A DNA stretch of 9,461 nt from an uncultured Zetaproteobacteria bacterium (GTDB taxonomy: Bacteria; Pseudomonadota; Zetaproteobacteria; Mariprofundales; Mariprofundaceae): the NCBI GenBank assembly GCA_913056285.1, contig CAJXNE010000071.1, positions 1 through 9,461 on the forward strand. The letters run 5' to 3'. Shown one piece after another: positions 1-6,213 of this stretch. A program made the position numbers and the translations under genes. Numbering within the stretch: the first letter of the stretch is position 1; the number at the start of each line of letters is the position of its first letter. Below the pieces are notes generated by a model, which had not been told where the DNA came from, made no database searches, and saw nothing but the letters and a program-made list of their open reading frames with translations.

Positions 1-1188
1 TGTATCATTGAGACGTTGAAAAATTTCAAATAAAGTCATTTGTTCGGCGTCAAAGCCGGGTAGCCAGCCTGTTTCATCTTTGTCAGTGCCGGTGTGACGT
101 AACAAATCAATGGCGCAGAGTTGATCCAGCCATTCTTGCAGGATGTTGCTGGGCAGGTCTGTCTCTTCAATCAAATCAGATATTTTCAATGTATTGCCCG
201 CATGCAGAGCCTGGGCTGCCCGCAAAAGAATCAGATGTGAATAAAATTGTCGGATGCCCGGTTTCTGAAAACTGCTGTTTTGCTGGTGCGATTGTTCCGG
301 GTGATGCAGGCAGAAGGCGATTTCGGAGCCCAGCAACACAATGACCCAGATTAAATAAATCCAGATAAGAAAGATCGGCAGGGTAGAGAGTGCGCCGTAT
401 AAACGCTCGTAATTGGCCACTTCAGTGACATAAAATGCAAAACCGAATTTGGCCCATTCAAACAACGCACCAGCGACCAATCCGCCGATTGCCGCATAAC
501 GGAATGGGACGGGTGTGTTGGGCAGTACGCAATACATGGTGGCCATGGCCAGTGATGACATGAGCCATGGCACCAGAAAGGGCGCTTCGCTAAGGTAGGA
601 TGCGCCTTGGGCCACATCCTTGACTATGGGTAATGCGGTAAAATACGAGGTGATGGTAATGGAAGCGCCAATCAGAATCGGAGCCAGTGTCAGGGTAGCC
701 CAGAATGTGATGAATTTGGAGAGCCATGCACGTGCGCGGGTGATACGCCAGATATCATTGAAGGCTTCCTCAACCGTATTAAGCAGAGCAGTTGCGGTGA
801 ATAGCAGGCCGATGACGCCGAATACAGAGATGGCCGTGGTTTTATCAGCGACTGAACCGAGATAGTCCTGTACCACCTTTTGGCTGGTCGGTAATAAATA
901 ATTCAGCAACGAGTCTCTGACACTGCCTGCCATGGCGTCAAAGGCCTGAAAGCTGGTAAAAACCGAAAAGCCGAGCGCTACCATGGGCACAATCGCCAAC
1001 AATGAGGCATAGGCCAGCGCTGAAGCGCGTTGAATACATTGATCCAGAATAAAGCGCCTGATGACACGAATAGAAAAACGCAACAGATGCGTGGTATGTC
1101 GAAACAGGGCGGGCAGGCTGGCAATATCTGCCACATCCATTTCCAGCATTTGTTTAATCTGCTGTTTTAGTGAAGGTTGTTTGCTCAT
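1..1188 (-). CDS. YihY/BrkB-family inner-membrane protein with C-terminal extension (3' end off window)
   Basis: Read on the minus strand from ATG 1188-1186, the frame stays open for 396 codons to position 1 with no stop, so the C-terminus lies outside the window. Residues about 35-285 form the YihY/BrkB (formerly 'RNase BN') core. This has a first membrane segment after the motif QRASALAYASLLAIVPMVAL (53-72), the family signature EEAFNDIWRI (140-149), and further hydrophobic segments ending near LLGSEIAFCL (about 282-291). E. coli YihY is about 290 aa. This protein continues for at least 100 more residues into a soluble, helix-rich region that resembles a small winged-helix fold (about 310-396). 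The molecular function of the family is not established; the old RNase BN assignment is generally regarded as wrong. No good Shine-Dalgarno precedes the ATG, so the start is the likely but not the certain one. It is transcribed divergently from the pqi operon. The family call is confident. Confidence 0.9.
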   Translation of the reverse strand, partial: MSKQPSLKQQIKQMLEMDVADIASLPALFRHTTHLLRFSIRVIRRFILDQCIQRASALAYASLLAIVPMVALGFSVFTSFQAFDAMAGSVRDSLLNYLLPTSQKVVQDYLGSVADKTTAISVFGVIGLLFTATALLNTVEEAFNDIWRITRARAWLSKFITFWATLTLAPILIGASITITSYFTALPIVKDVAQGASYLSEAPFLVPWLMSSLAMATMYCVLPNTPVPFRYAAIGGLVAGALFEWAKFGFAFYVTEVANYERLYGALSTLPIFLIWIYLIWVIVLLGSEIAFCLHHPEQSHQQNSSFQKPGIRQFYSHLILLRAAQALHAGNTLKISDLIEETDLPSNILQEWLDQLCAIDLLRHTGTDKDETGWLPGFDAEQMTLFEIFQRLNDT

Positions 1189-1271
1189 CAGGAGCTATCT
1201 TAAACAGCGATAAGCGGATGGCAACCGGTAATGCAGGATGGCAAAGCTATGAACGAAAGAGGCCGATGTTG

Positions 1272-1299
1272 AGTATGATGCCTGAAAGAAAAAAATCAA
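1272..1299 (-). promoter_or_regulatory. Possible weak sigma70-like promoter for the YihY-family gene
   Basis: On the minus strand, TTGATT (1299-1294) and CATACT (1277-1272) are separated by 16 bp. Each matches four of six bases of the -35 and -10 consensus. Transcription would start near 1265, giving a leader of roughly 75 nt before ATG 1188. This is a by-eye match in an AT-rich stretch, so it is only a candidate. Confidence 0.2.
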
Positions 1300-1334
1300 A
1301 AAGTACTTTTGGTCAGCGCTTCATAAAGGAGATG

Positions 1335-1363
1335 CTGATTAAAGGCATCCTGCCTGTAATCAG
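1335..1363. repeat. Inverted repeat / hairpin A
   Basis: CTGATTA (1335-1341) pairs with TAATCAG (1357-1363). After one A/G mismatch, AGGCA (1343-1347) pairs with TGCCT (1351-1355) across a 3-nt loop. This makes a 12-bp interrupted stem. No T-tract follows. Confidence 0.6.
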
Positions 1364-1399
1364 TTCGCAAAAGCAAAAGCGCGGTTTTGCCTTTGCTTA

Positions 1400-1427
1400 C
1401 AAATCAAGCACTTACGTGTTTGATTTG
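1400..1427. repeat. Inverted repeat / hairpin C
   Basis: CAAATCAAGCAC (1400-1411) pairs with GTGTTTGATTTG (1416-1427) around the tetraloop TTAC. That is a 12-bp stem with one G-T (G-U in RNA) pair, the longest continuous stem in the gap. The next bases are GCAGCCC, which begin another 6-bp stem, not a T-run, so terminator function is unlikely. Confidence 0.65.
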
Positions 1428-1451
1428 GCAGCCCGTCCGTGGGCTGTAAGA

Positions 1452-1474
1452 AAGCACTGATTTAATCAGCGCTT
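1452..1474. repeat. Inverted repeat / hairpin E
   Basis: AAGC (1452-1455) and GCTT (1471-1474) flank the palindrome CTGATTTAATCAG (1457-1469), with one A/C mismatch between the two paired blocks. The right arm overlaps the second copy of the 16/17-bp direct repeat. The stem ends about 27 nt before the pqiA ribosome-binding site. Confidence 0.55.
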
Positions 1475-1513
1475 CCCTAAAGTAACGAAAATATCTTCCG
1501 GGAGGGGAGTGAT

Positions 1514-2872
1514 TTGACAGCTTCAGTGGCAAGGTCGGCTATTGTGGCCGGGAGTAGGGGAGTATCTACGCATGGCTTGATTGCCTGCCACGAATGCGAT
1601 GCCGTATATCGACTGGAAGCGCTGCCTGAAGGGGCAGCGGCACATTGCTCATTTTGTGATGCACAGCTGTATAAGCAGGTGTCTTCGCATACTTTGGATC
1701 AGAGCATGGCGCTTCATTTTGCTGCACTGATGCTGTTTATTATCGCCAATACCTTGCCGTTTATATCGCTGAAATTTGCCGGTCGGGTGGAAACGGACAT
1801 GCTGATGTCCGGGCCGATGGCATTATTTAATGTCGGTATGGACGGCATCGGGCTGTTGGTGTTGATGACCAGTATCCTGTTTCCCCTGCTGAGCATGGTT
1901 GCCGCCCTGTACCTGCTGATTGCCGCCCGCCTTGATATTCAGCCGCCCGGCAAGGGTATGGTATATCGTATGGTAAGGTTTATGGAGCCATGGAGCATGC
2001 TTGGCGTATTTATGCTGGCGGTGCTGATTGCCATCGTTAAATTACTTGATCTGGCTGAAATTGAAGCGGGTATTGCCCTGTTCGCATTTGCAGCACTGTT
2101 GCCGGTTAGTGTGATGGCCCAGCAGCGGTTTGATAGTTCCTTATTCTGGCCGCATCAGTTCTGTGAGGGTGGGCGTGATGGTGGAAAAAATGGCGAGATA
2201 AATCCGAACTCCGCACTCAAAGGCGGGCTGTTACATTGCCATACATGCGCTTTGCTGGTGGAGCAGTCGAAGCACGGTTCACATTGCCCGCGTTGCGGCG
2301 ATCATCTGCATGCACGCAAGCCCGATAGTCTGGCGCGTACCTGGGCTTTGCTTATCGCCGCAATCGTGATGCTTTTGCCTGCCAATATTCTGCCCATTAT
2401 GACCGTGATTCGATTCGGACAAGGTGAGCCCAGTACGATTCTGGCCGGCGTGGTGCATCTGATTGGCGCCGGCATGTGGCCACTTGGTCTTATTATATTC
2501 TTTGCCAGTATCATGGTGCCGGTCAGTAAACTGGTGGCACTTGTGTTTCTGCTGTTTTCCGTACAACGAAAATCGACATGGAAACCCGATGATAGAACGC
2601 GGCTATATCGTGTGACGGAGATGATCGGTTCCTGGTCGATGGTTGATATTTTTATTATCGGAATTCTGACGTCACTGGTCAGTCTGGATGCGCTCTCGAC
2701 GATCAGGCCGGGTGCTGCGGCCAGTTATTTTGCCGGGGCTGTGGTATTGACCATGTTGGCTGCGCAAAGCTTCGATCCGCGTTTGATTTGGGATGATATT
2801 GAGCGATGCAGTGAACATGATGGCAATGATGCCGTGACTGATGCATTGCCGATGGAGCAAGCGCATGGCTGA
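1514..2872 (+). CDS. pqiA: PqiA, paraquat-inducible inner-membrane protein A
   Basis: This 452-aa polytopic membrane protein is built from two related halves, as in the PqiA/YebS family (E. coli PqiA is about 417 aa). Each half begins with a cytoplasmic zinc-ribbon-like pair of CxxC motifs: C25/C28 with C45/C48, then C242/C245 with C258/C261. Each is followed by a block of membrane helices opening with a family signature, IIANTLPFI near residue 80 and LPANILPI near residue 290. The start is TTG at 1514. It is supported by a strong GGAGGGGAG at 1501-1509; the first in-frame ATG comes only at residue 65, after the first zinc motif. In the known system PqiA is the inner-membrane partner of the MCE protein PqiB and is thought to feed or receive lipid. 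It is the first gene of the operon and overlaps pqiB by 8 nt. The weak TTG start may limit its expression relative to the downstream genes. Confidence 0.95.
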   Translation: MTASVARSAIVAGSRGVSTHGLIACHECDAVYRLEALPEGAAAHCSFCDAQLYKQVSSHTLDQSMALHFAALMLFIIANTLPFISLKFAGRVETDMLMSGPMALFNVGMDGIGLLVLMTSILFPLLSMVAALYLLIAARLDIQPPGKGMVYRMVRFMEPWSMLGVFMLAVLIAIVKLLDLAEIEAGIALFAFAALLPVSVMAQQRFDSSLFWPHQFCEGGRDGGKNGEINPNSALKGGLLHCHTCALLVEQSKHGSHCPRCGDHLHARKPDSLARTWALLIAAIVMLLPANILPIMTVIRFGQGEPSTILAGVVHLIGAGMWPLGLIIFFASIMVPVSKLVALVFLLFSVQRKSTWKPDDRTRLYRVTEMIGSWSMVDIFIIGILTSLVSLDALSTIRPGAAASYFAGAVVLTMLAAQSFDPRLIWDDIERCSEHDGNDAVTDALPMEQAHG

Positions 2873-4565
2873 TGCCCGGCATAAGCAGAGCAGCGAACCA
2901 GTGACGGGTCCAGTGAACAAACCGTTACAACCGGTAGTGAAAATGCGGCAGGGTTTATCCATCGTCTGGCTGATTCCACTACTGACGCTATGTATCGGCG
3001 CGTGGCTGATTGTCAAAACGATTTCAGAACAAGGCCCGGAGATCACTATTACCTTGCATACGGCAGAAGGCATTGAAGCAGGCAAAACGCTGATTAAATA
3101 TAAAGATGTGACGATTGGAAAAGTCGAGAAACTTCGTTTTTCTGATCGATTTGATCATGTCGTGCTCACCGCACGCCTGAATCCCGAAGCCGCGACTTTT
3201 TTGCATCGTGACACGCGTTTCTGGGTGGTGCGACCACATCTGAGTTTGCGAGGCGTAAGCGGACTAAGCACGCTGATCAGCGGCTCTTATCTGGAGATAG
3301 ATCCCGGGCATGGCTCGCCGCAGCATCATTTTATTGGTCTGGATGAGGCACCTGCTATTAAATCCGATGCCAATGGCGTACGTATTACATTGATGTCAGA
3401 GAAACTGGGTTCGCTGGATATTGGTTCGCCGGTGTATTATCAGGGCATTGAGGCTGGCGAAGTGCAGGGTTATGAGCTGGCCAATGATCAGCATAGCCTG
3501 CTTATTCACGTGTTTGTACGCGCCCCTTATGATGAACTGGTACATGACAACAGCCATTTCTGGAATATCAGCGGTATTGATCTGTCGATGGGCGCAGATG
3601 GCTTCCGTCTGCGTTCGAGTTCATTGCGTTCAATTATCTTTGGCGGTATTGCTTTTGATTCGAAAAAATCTTCCGATGGCCCCGATGAGGATGCCAGCAG
3701 TCTGGTGTACACGCTATATGCCGATTACGATGAAATTCTTGCCAAAGCCTATACCAGAAAATTGCGTCTGGTGGTGTTTTTCGATGGTTCGGTGCGAGGG
3801 CTGGATGTCGGCGCGCCGGTAGAGTTCAAGGGCATCAAGGTGGGGCAGGTTACTGATGTTCGTTTGCAGTTTGACCCGTCCGATTTGAGTTTCCTTATTC
3901 CTGTCGTTATTGAACTGGAGCCTGAACGCATTGTTGCAGGCGATACCAGTGGCGATGAGACAGCACTGGAGGTGCTTCATACCCTGATCAGCCGGGGGCT
4001 GCGCGCCCAGTTGCAGACAGGCAGCTTGCTGACCGGAAAATTGTATGTGGGTCTGGATATGCATCCGGGTAGCCCGTCCCGCCTGCTTGGCGGTGATTCA
4101 TCGGAACTGCCAGAAATTCCTTCGATTATAGGCGGTTTGCAAAGTGTGATGGCCAAGTTGGAAAAGATACCGCTGGATAAGATAGGCGATGACCTGGGTG
4201 AACTGCTGCATGGTGCAAACGCCATCATGAACGGGCCGGAGCTCAAGCAATCCATGATTGATATGCAGGCATCCTTGCACAGCTTCAGACATGTGATAGG
4301 GGCGCTCGATGGCCATGCGGAACCGCTGACTATGCATCTGGATGAGGCGCTGGTTTCGGGGCGCAATGCTATGGAACAGGCTGAGAAAACACTGCACACC
4401 ATTGACCAGACCCTTGATCCTGCTTCGCCGTTACAATATCAGATTAATCAGTTGAGCCGGGATTTGTCTGATATGGCGCGTGCTATTCGTTCATTTGTTG
4501 ATTTGCTTGAGCGTCATCCCAATGCTGTGATCTTTGGTAAACCGGCAACAGGAGACACAAAATGA
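2865..4565 (+). CDS. pqiB: PqiB, triple-MCE-domain intermembrane transport protein
   Basis: The 566-aa product has a short cytoplasmic tail, one membrane anchor (about 31-52, SIVWLIPLLTLCIGAWLIVK) and a large periplasmic part. That part holds three MCE (MlaD-like) domains at roughly 58-150, 172-275 and 298-405, each with the typical 'G.PV.y.GI..G.V' turn (for example LDIGSPVYYQGIEAGEV and LDVGAPVEFKGIKVGQV). A long helical region (about 430-560) follows and ends in the family-like HPNAVIFGKP. E. coli PqiB (546 aa) forms a hexameric syringe-like tube across the periplasm for lipid transport; the same architecture is expected here. I chose ATG 2865 because GGAG at 2854-2857 sits 7 nt upstream. 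An in-frame ATG at 2841 would add eight residues and has no such site. The gene overlaps pqiA by 8 nt and pqiC by 4 nt (ATGA). Confidence 0.96.
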   Translation: MADARHKQSSEPVTGPVNKPLQPVVKMRQGLSIVWLIPLLTLCIGAWLIVKTISEQGPEITITLHTAEGIEAGKTLIKYKDVTIGKVEKLRFSDRFDHVVLTARLNPEAATFLHRDTRFWVVRPHLSLRGVSGLSTLISGSYLEIDPGHGSPQHHFIGLDEAPAIKSDANGVRITLMSEKLGSLDIGSPVYYQGIEAGEVQGYELANDQHSLLIHVFVRAPYDELVHDNSHFWNISGIDLSMGADGFRLRSSSLRSIIFGGIAFDSKKSSDGPDEDASSLVYTLYADYDEILAKAYTRKLRLVVFFDGSVRGLDVGAPVEFKGIKVGQVTDVRLQFDPSDLSFLIPVVIELEPERIVAGDTSGDETALEVLHTLISRGLRAQLQTGSLLTGKLYVGLDMHPGSPSRLLGGDSSELPEIPSIIGGLQSVMAKLEKIPLDKIGDDLGELLHGANAIMNGPELKQSMIDMQASLHSFRHVIGALDGHAEPLTMHLDEALVSGRNAMEQAEKTLHTIDQTLDPASPLQYQINQLSRDLSDMARAIRSFVDLLERHPNAVIFGKPATGDTK

Positions 4566-5197
4566 ATGGCATAACTCGCAAATCGGTACAAGCAAGCCAT
4601 GTGCGTTTATTGCTGGCGATGATTGTTCCGGCGCTATTGGTGTTGGTCGGCTGTAAAACACCTGTGACGCAGTATTACGTGCTTAATACAGTGCCAGCCA
4701 AACAAGCTACCAAACCGGCAGCACCGGCGCTGGCAATCACACTGAGACAGGTGGAAATCCCCCGCTATCTGGACAGGCCTCGCATGGTGAGCCGCGACGC
4801 GGAAAATCATTTGCATATTTCTGAATATCACCAGTGGGGCGGGCGTTTGCGTGATGATCTGGCCAACACCCTGAGTGATGATCTGGCCGAGCGCATGGGC
4901 TCAGTCACTGTCACTACAGCACCCTTTCCCGGCTCGATGGATGCCGAAATCTCACTGCTGGTTGATTTTCGCCAGTTCGAGCGTCTGGCCGATGGATATA
5001 TGCACTTGAGGGCGAGATGGTTATTGCAACGATCCGGAAAAATCATTGAGAATCATTATGAGCAACTTCAAAGCGATGATGTGATTGTTGAATACGATTA
5101 TGCCGATATGGCGGCAGCCATGAGCCAGTTATTGGGGCGGCTGGCTGATAAAGTAGCCATGCGTATTTTAAGCTTGCCGCCTCGGGAGAAGGAATAA
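4562..5197 (+). CDS. pqiC: PqiC, ABC-type transport auxiliary lipoprotein
   Basis: This 211-aa lipoprotein has a signal peptide (basic start, hydrophobic stretch about 16-29) ending in a lipobox L-V-G-C with the acylated cysteine at C31. The next residue is K, not D, which agrees with sorting to the outer membrane. The mature part begins with TQYYVLNTVP, typical of the PqiC/DUF330 family, and goes on through EIPRYLDRPRMVSR and a W-GGRL-DDLANTLSDDLAER segment that match the family pattern. E. coli PqiC is about 187 aa. It is thought to dock the PqiB tube at the outer membrane. ATG 4562 overlaps the pqiB stop as ATGA, with AGGAG at 4550-4554, which indicates translational coupling. The downstream gene begins 2 nt after its stop. 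Confidence 0.92.
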   Translation: MNGITRKSVQASHVRLLLAMIVPALLVLVGCKTPVTQYYVLNTVPAKQATKPAAPALAITLRQVEIPRYLDRPRMVSRDAENHLHISEYHQWGGRLRDDLANTLSDDLAERMGSVTVTTAPFPGSMDAEISLLVDFRQFERLADGYMHLRARWLLQRSGKIIENHYEQLQSDDVIVEYDYADMAAAMSQLLGRLADKVAMRILSLPPREKE

Positions 5198-5199
5198 GC

Positions 5200-6213
5200 G
5201 TGCCTGCCCATGTGTCGCTGAAGGGCTGCTTTGCAAGCGTGCTATTGCTCGCCAGTTTGTTCCCATGCCTGTTGTTCCCATATCCGATGGGTATGGCCCA
5301 TGCAGCACCGGTTCCAACATCTGATGATAGCCATCAGGTAGTTCAAACACAGCTGAGGTTGGCGCACTTAACCGGTACCGAGATTATTCGCGAGTCAGTG
5401 AAGCGCCATGAACTATACCCGTATGTGTTTGAAGCGCAGACCCTGATTCTCACAGATGCGCACAAACAGCACGATGTCCGACGCATGCAGCGTTATTCCC
5501 GCATGGAGAAGGACGGTGTTTTTAAAACAAAGCTTGAGTTTGTCTATCCCGACAGTATTGCAGGAACAGTACTGTTATTTGTACATCATCCCGATGGGTC
5601 CGGTAGCAGCCGAATTTTTCTACCTGCATTGGGTGCTCAACTGACAGATTATGTCGGCGCCATATCTGGCGGTCAGATATTGGGCAGCGAGTTTTCTCTG
5701 GAAGACTTTATGCCGGAGGATATGGCATCATTTGTCTATCACCGGATTGATGATGTGGTGGTGGATAGCAGGGCCTACTTTGTTGTTCGTGCTGATTTAT
5801 CAACATCGTCAGCTGCTTCAGACCGATCCTATGCAGAACGCATATTATTTGTTCGTCAGGATAACTTCTTTATCAGCCGTGTTGACTATTTTGATAACAA
5901 GGCGCACCTGATTAAGCGGCAGACGAGCCATAATATTCACCCGGTGGGTGGGAAAATGTGGCGCGCCGATATGGTGAAGGTGGAGAATATGTTGAACCGG
6001 CACAGTTCCATTCTCAAGATCGATCAGCGTATATTTTCCAGTGATTACGCGCCTGAGTCAGCCTTTGATGCAAACCTTTTGCTGGTCGCCGCAAAGCGGA
6101 AAGATGATGCCCGGAAAGATCATGCCAGGAAGGATGATGCCAGGAAGGGGGCTGATGACGCCGCCGAAAAACCCGATGATGCTCAGGTGACGGGCAGCGA
6201 GGAGAAGCCATGA
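5200..6213 (+). CDS. LolA-like periplasmic protein ('outer membrane lipoprotein-sorting protein' family)
   Basis: The product is 337 aa. The N-terminal hydrophobic stretch (about 11-28) ends in A-H-A (33-35), a good signal-peptidase I site, so the mature protein should be periplasmic. Residues about 60-290 match the LolA_like family often found next to RND/MMPL pumps. Visible family marks are a beta-rich start with RRMQRYSRM, then FVYPDSIAGTVLLF, the block SSRIFLPALGAQL, GSEFSLEDFMPED, and YAERILFVRQDNFFISRVDY. The tail (about 295-337) is charged and low in complexity and includes a short tandem repeat. The start is GTG 5200, with AAGGA at 5189-5193 and 2 nt after pqiC; no in-frame ATG gives an intact signal peptide. 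The last codon overlaps the pump gene as ATGA. By family analogy it may accept a lipid or lipoprotein from the neighbouring pump. The substrate is unknown. Confidence 0.85.
   Translation: MPAHVSLKGCFASVLLLASLFPCLLFPYPMGMAHAAPVPTSDDSHQVVQTQLRLAHLTGTEIIRESVKRHELYPYVFEAQTLILTDAHKQHDVRRMQRYSRMEKDGVFKTKLEFVYPDSIAGTVLLFVHHPDGSGSSRIFLPALGAQLTDYVGAISGGQILGSEFSLEDFMPEDMASFVYHRIDDVVVDSRAYFVVRADLSTSSAASDRSYAERILFVRQDNFFISRVDYFDNKAHLIKRQTSHNIHPVGGKMWRADMVKVENMLNRHSSILKIDQRIFSSDYAPESAFDANLLLVAAKRKDDARKDHARKDDARKGADDAAEKPDDAQVTGSEEKP
6097..6148 (+). repeat. 15-bp tandem repeat coding for RKDDA-type pentapeptides
   Basis: Three full 15-bp units (6097-6111, 6112-6126, 6127-6141) and the start of a fourth (6142-6148) lie in frame in the LolA-like gene. 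They encode RKDDA, RKDHA, RKDDA and RK (residues 300-316). The first two units differ at one base (GAT versus CAT), and the third differs at a few. A repeat of whole codons can expand or shrink without shifting the frame. Confidence 0.8.

Larger units (their letters stand above)
1313..1482. repeat. Imperfect direct repeat bracketing the hairpin cluster
   Basis: TCAGCGCTTCATAAAG (1313-1328) recurs as TCAGCGCTTCCCTAAAG (1466-1482). The first ten bases and the last five (TAAAG) are identical; the copies differ by one inserted base and one substitution between these blocks. They flank 137 bp that hold nearly all of the inverted repeats in this gap. This is seen directly in the sequence. Whether the copies mark the ends of a small mobile or repeated element is inference. 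Confidence 0.55.
1189..1513. other. Divergent intergenic region, highly structured, no convincing gene
   Basis: These 325 bp separate the minus-strand YihY-family gene from pqiA. A 96-codon plus-strand reading frame (1170-1460) crosses it, but it resembles no family I know, starts inside the opposite gene and has no clear ribosome site, so I treat it as chance. The right-hand part (1335-1474) is dense with inverted repeats. Besides the three strongest, listed separately, GCAAAA 1373-1378 pairs with TTTTGC 1385-1390 (or, alternatively, 1371-1380 with 1389-1398), and CAGCCC 1429-1434 pairs with GGGCTG 1441-1446 around a 6-nt loop. None is followed by a T-run, so none looks like an ordinary intrinsic terminator. 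I see no strong promoter for pqiA. The segment could be a regulatory leader of the pqi operon or a small palindromic repeat element. Confidence 0.6.

Noticed and set aside
1400..1446. Hairpins C and D as intrinsic terminators of an upstream transcript
   Set aside because: Neither stem is followed by a T-tract, and no plus-strand gene lies upstream to terminate.
1170..1460. 96-codon plus-strand open frame across the divergent intergenic region
   Set aside because: It starts inside the opposite YihY-family gene, has no clear ribosome site, shows no recognisable domain, and spans the hairpin-rich sequence. It is most likely chance.
2841..2864. Upstream ATG as the start of pqiB
   Set aside because: ATG 2865 has GGAG 7 nt upstream and gives a compact 8-nt overlap with pqiA. 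The upstream ATG has no good ribosome site and deepens the overlap to 32 nt.
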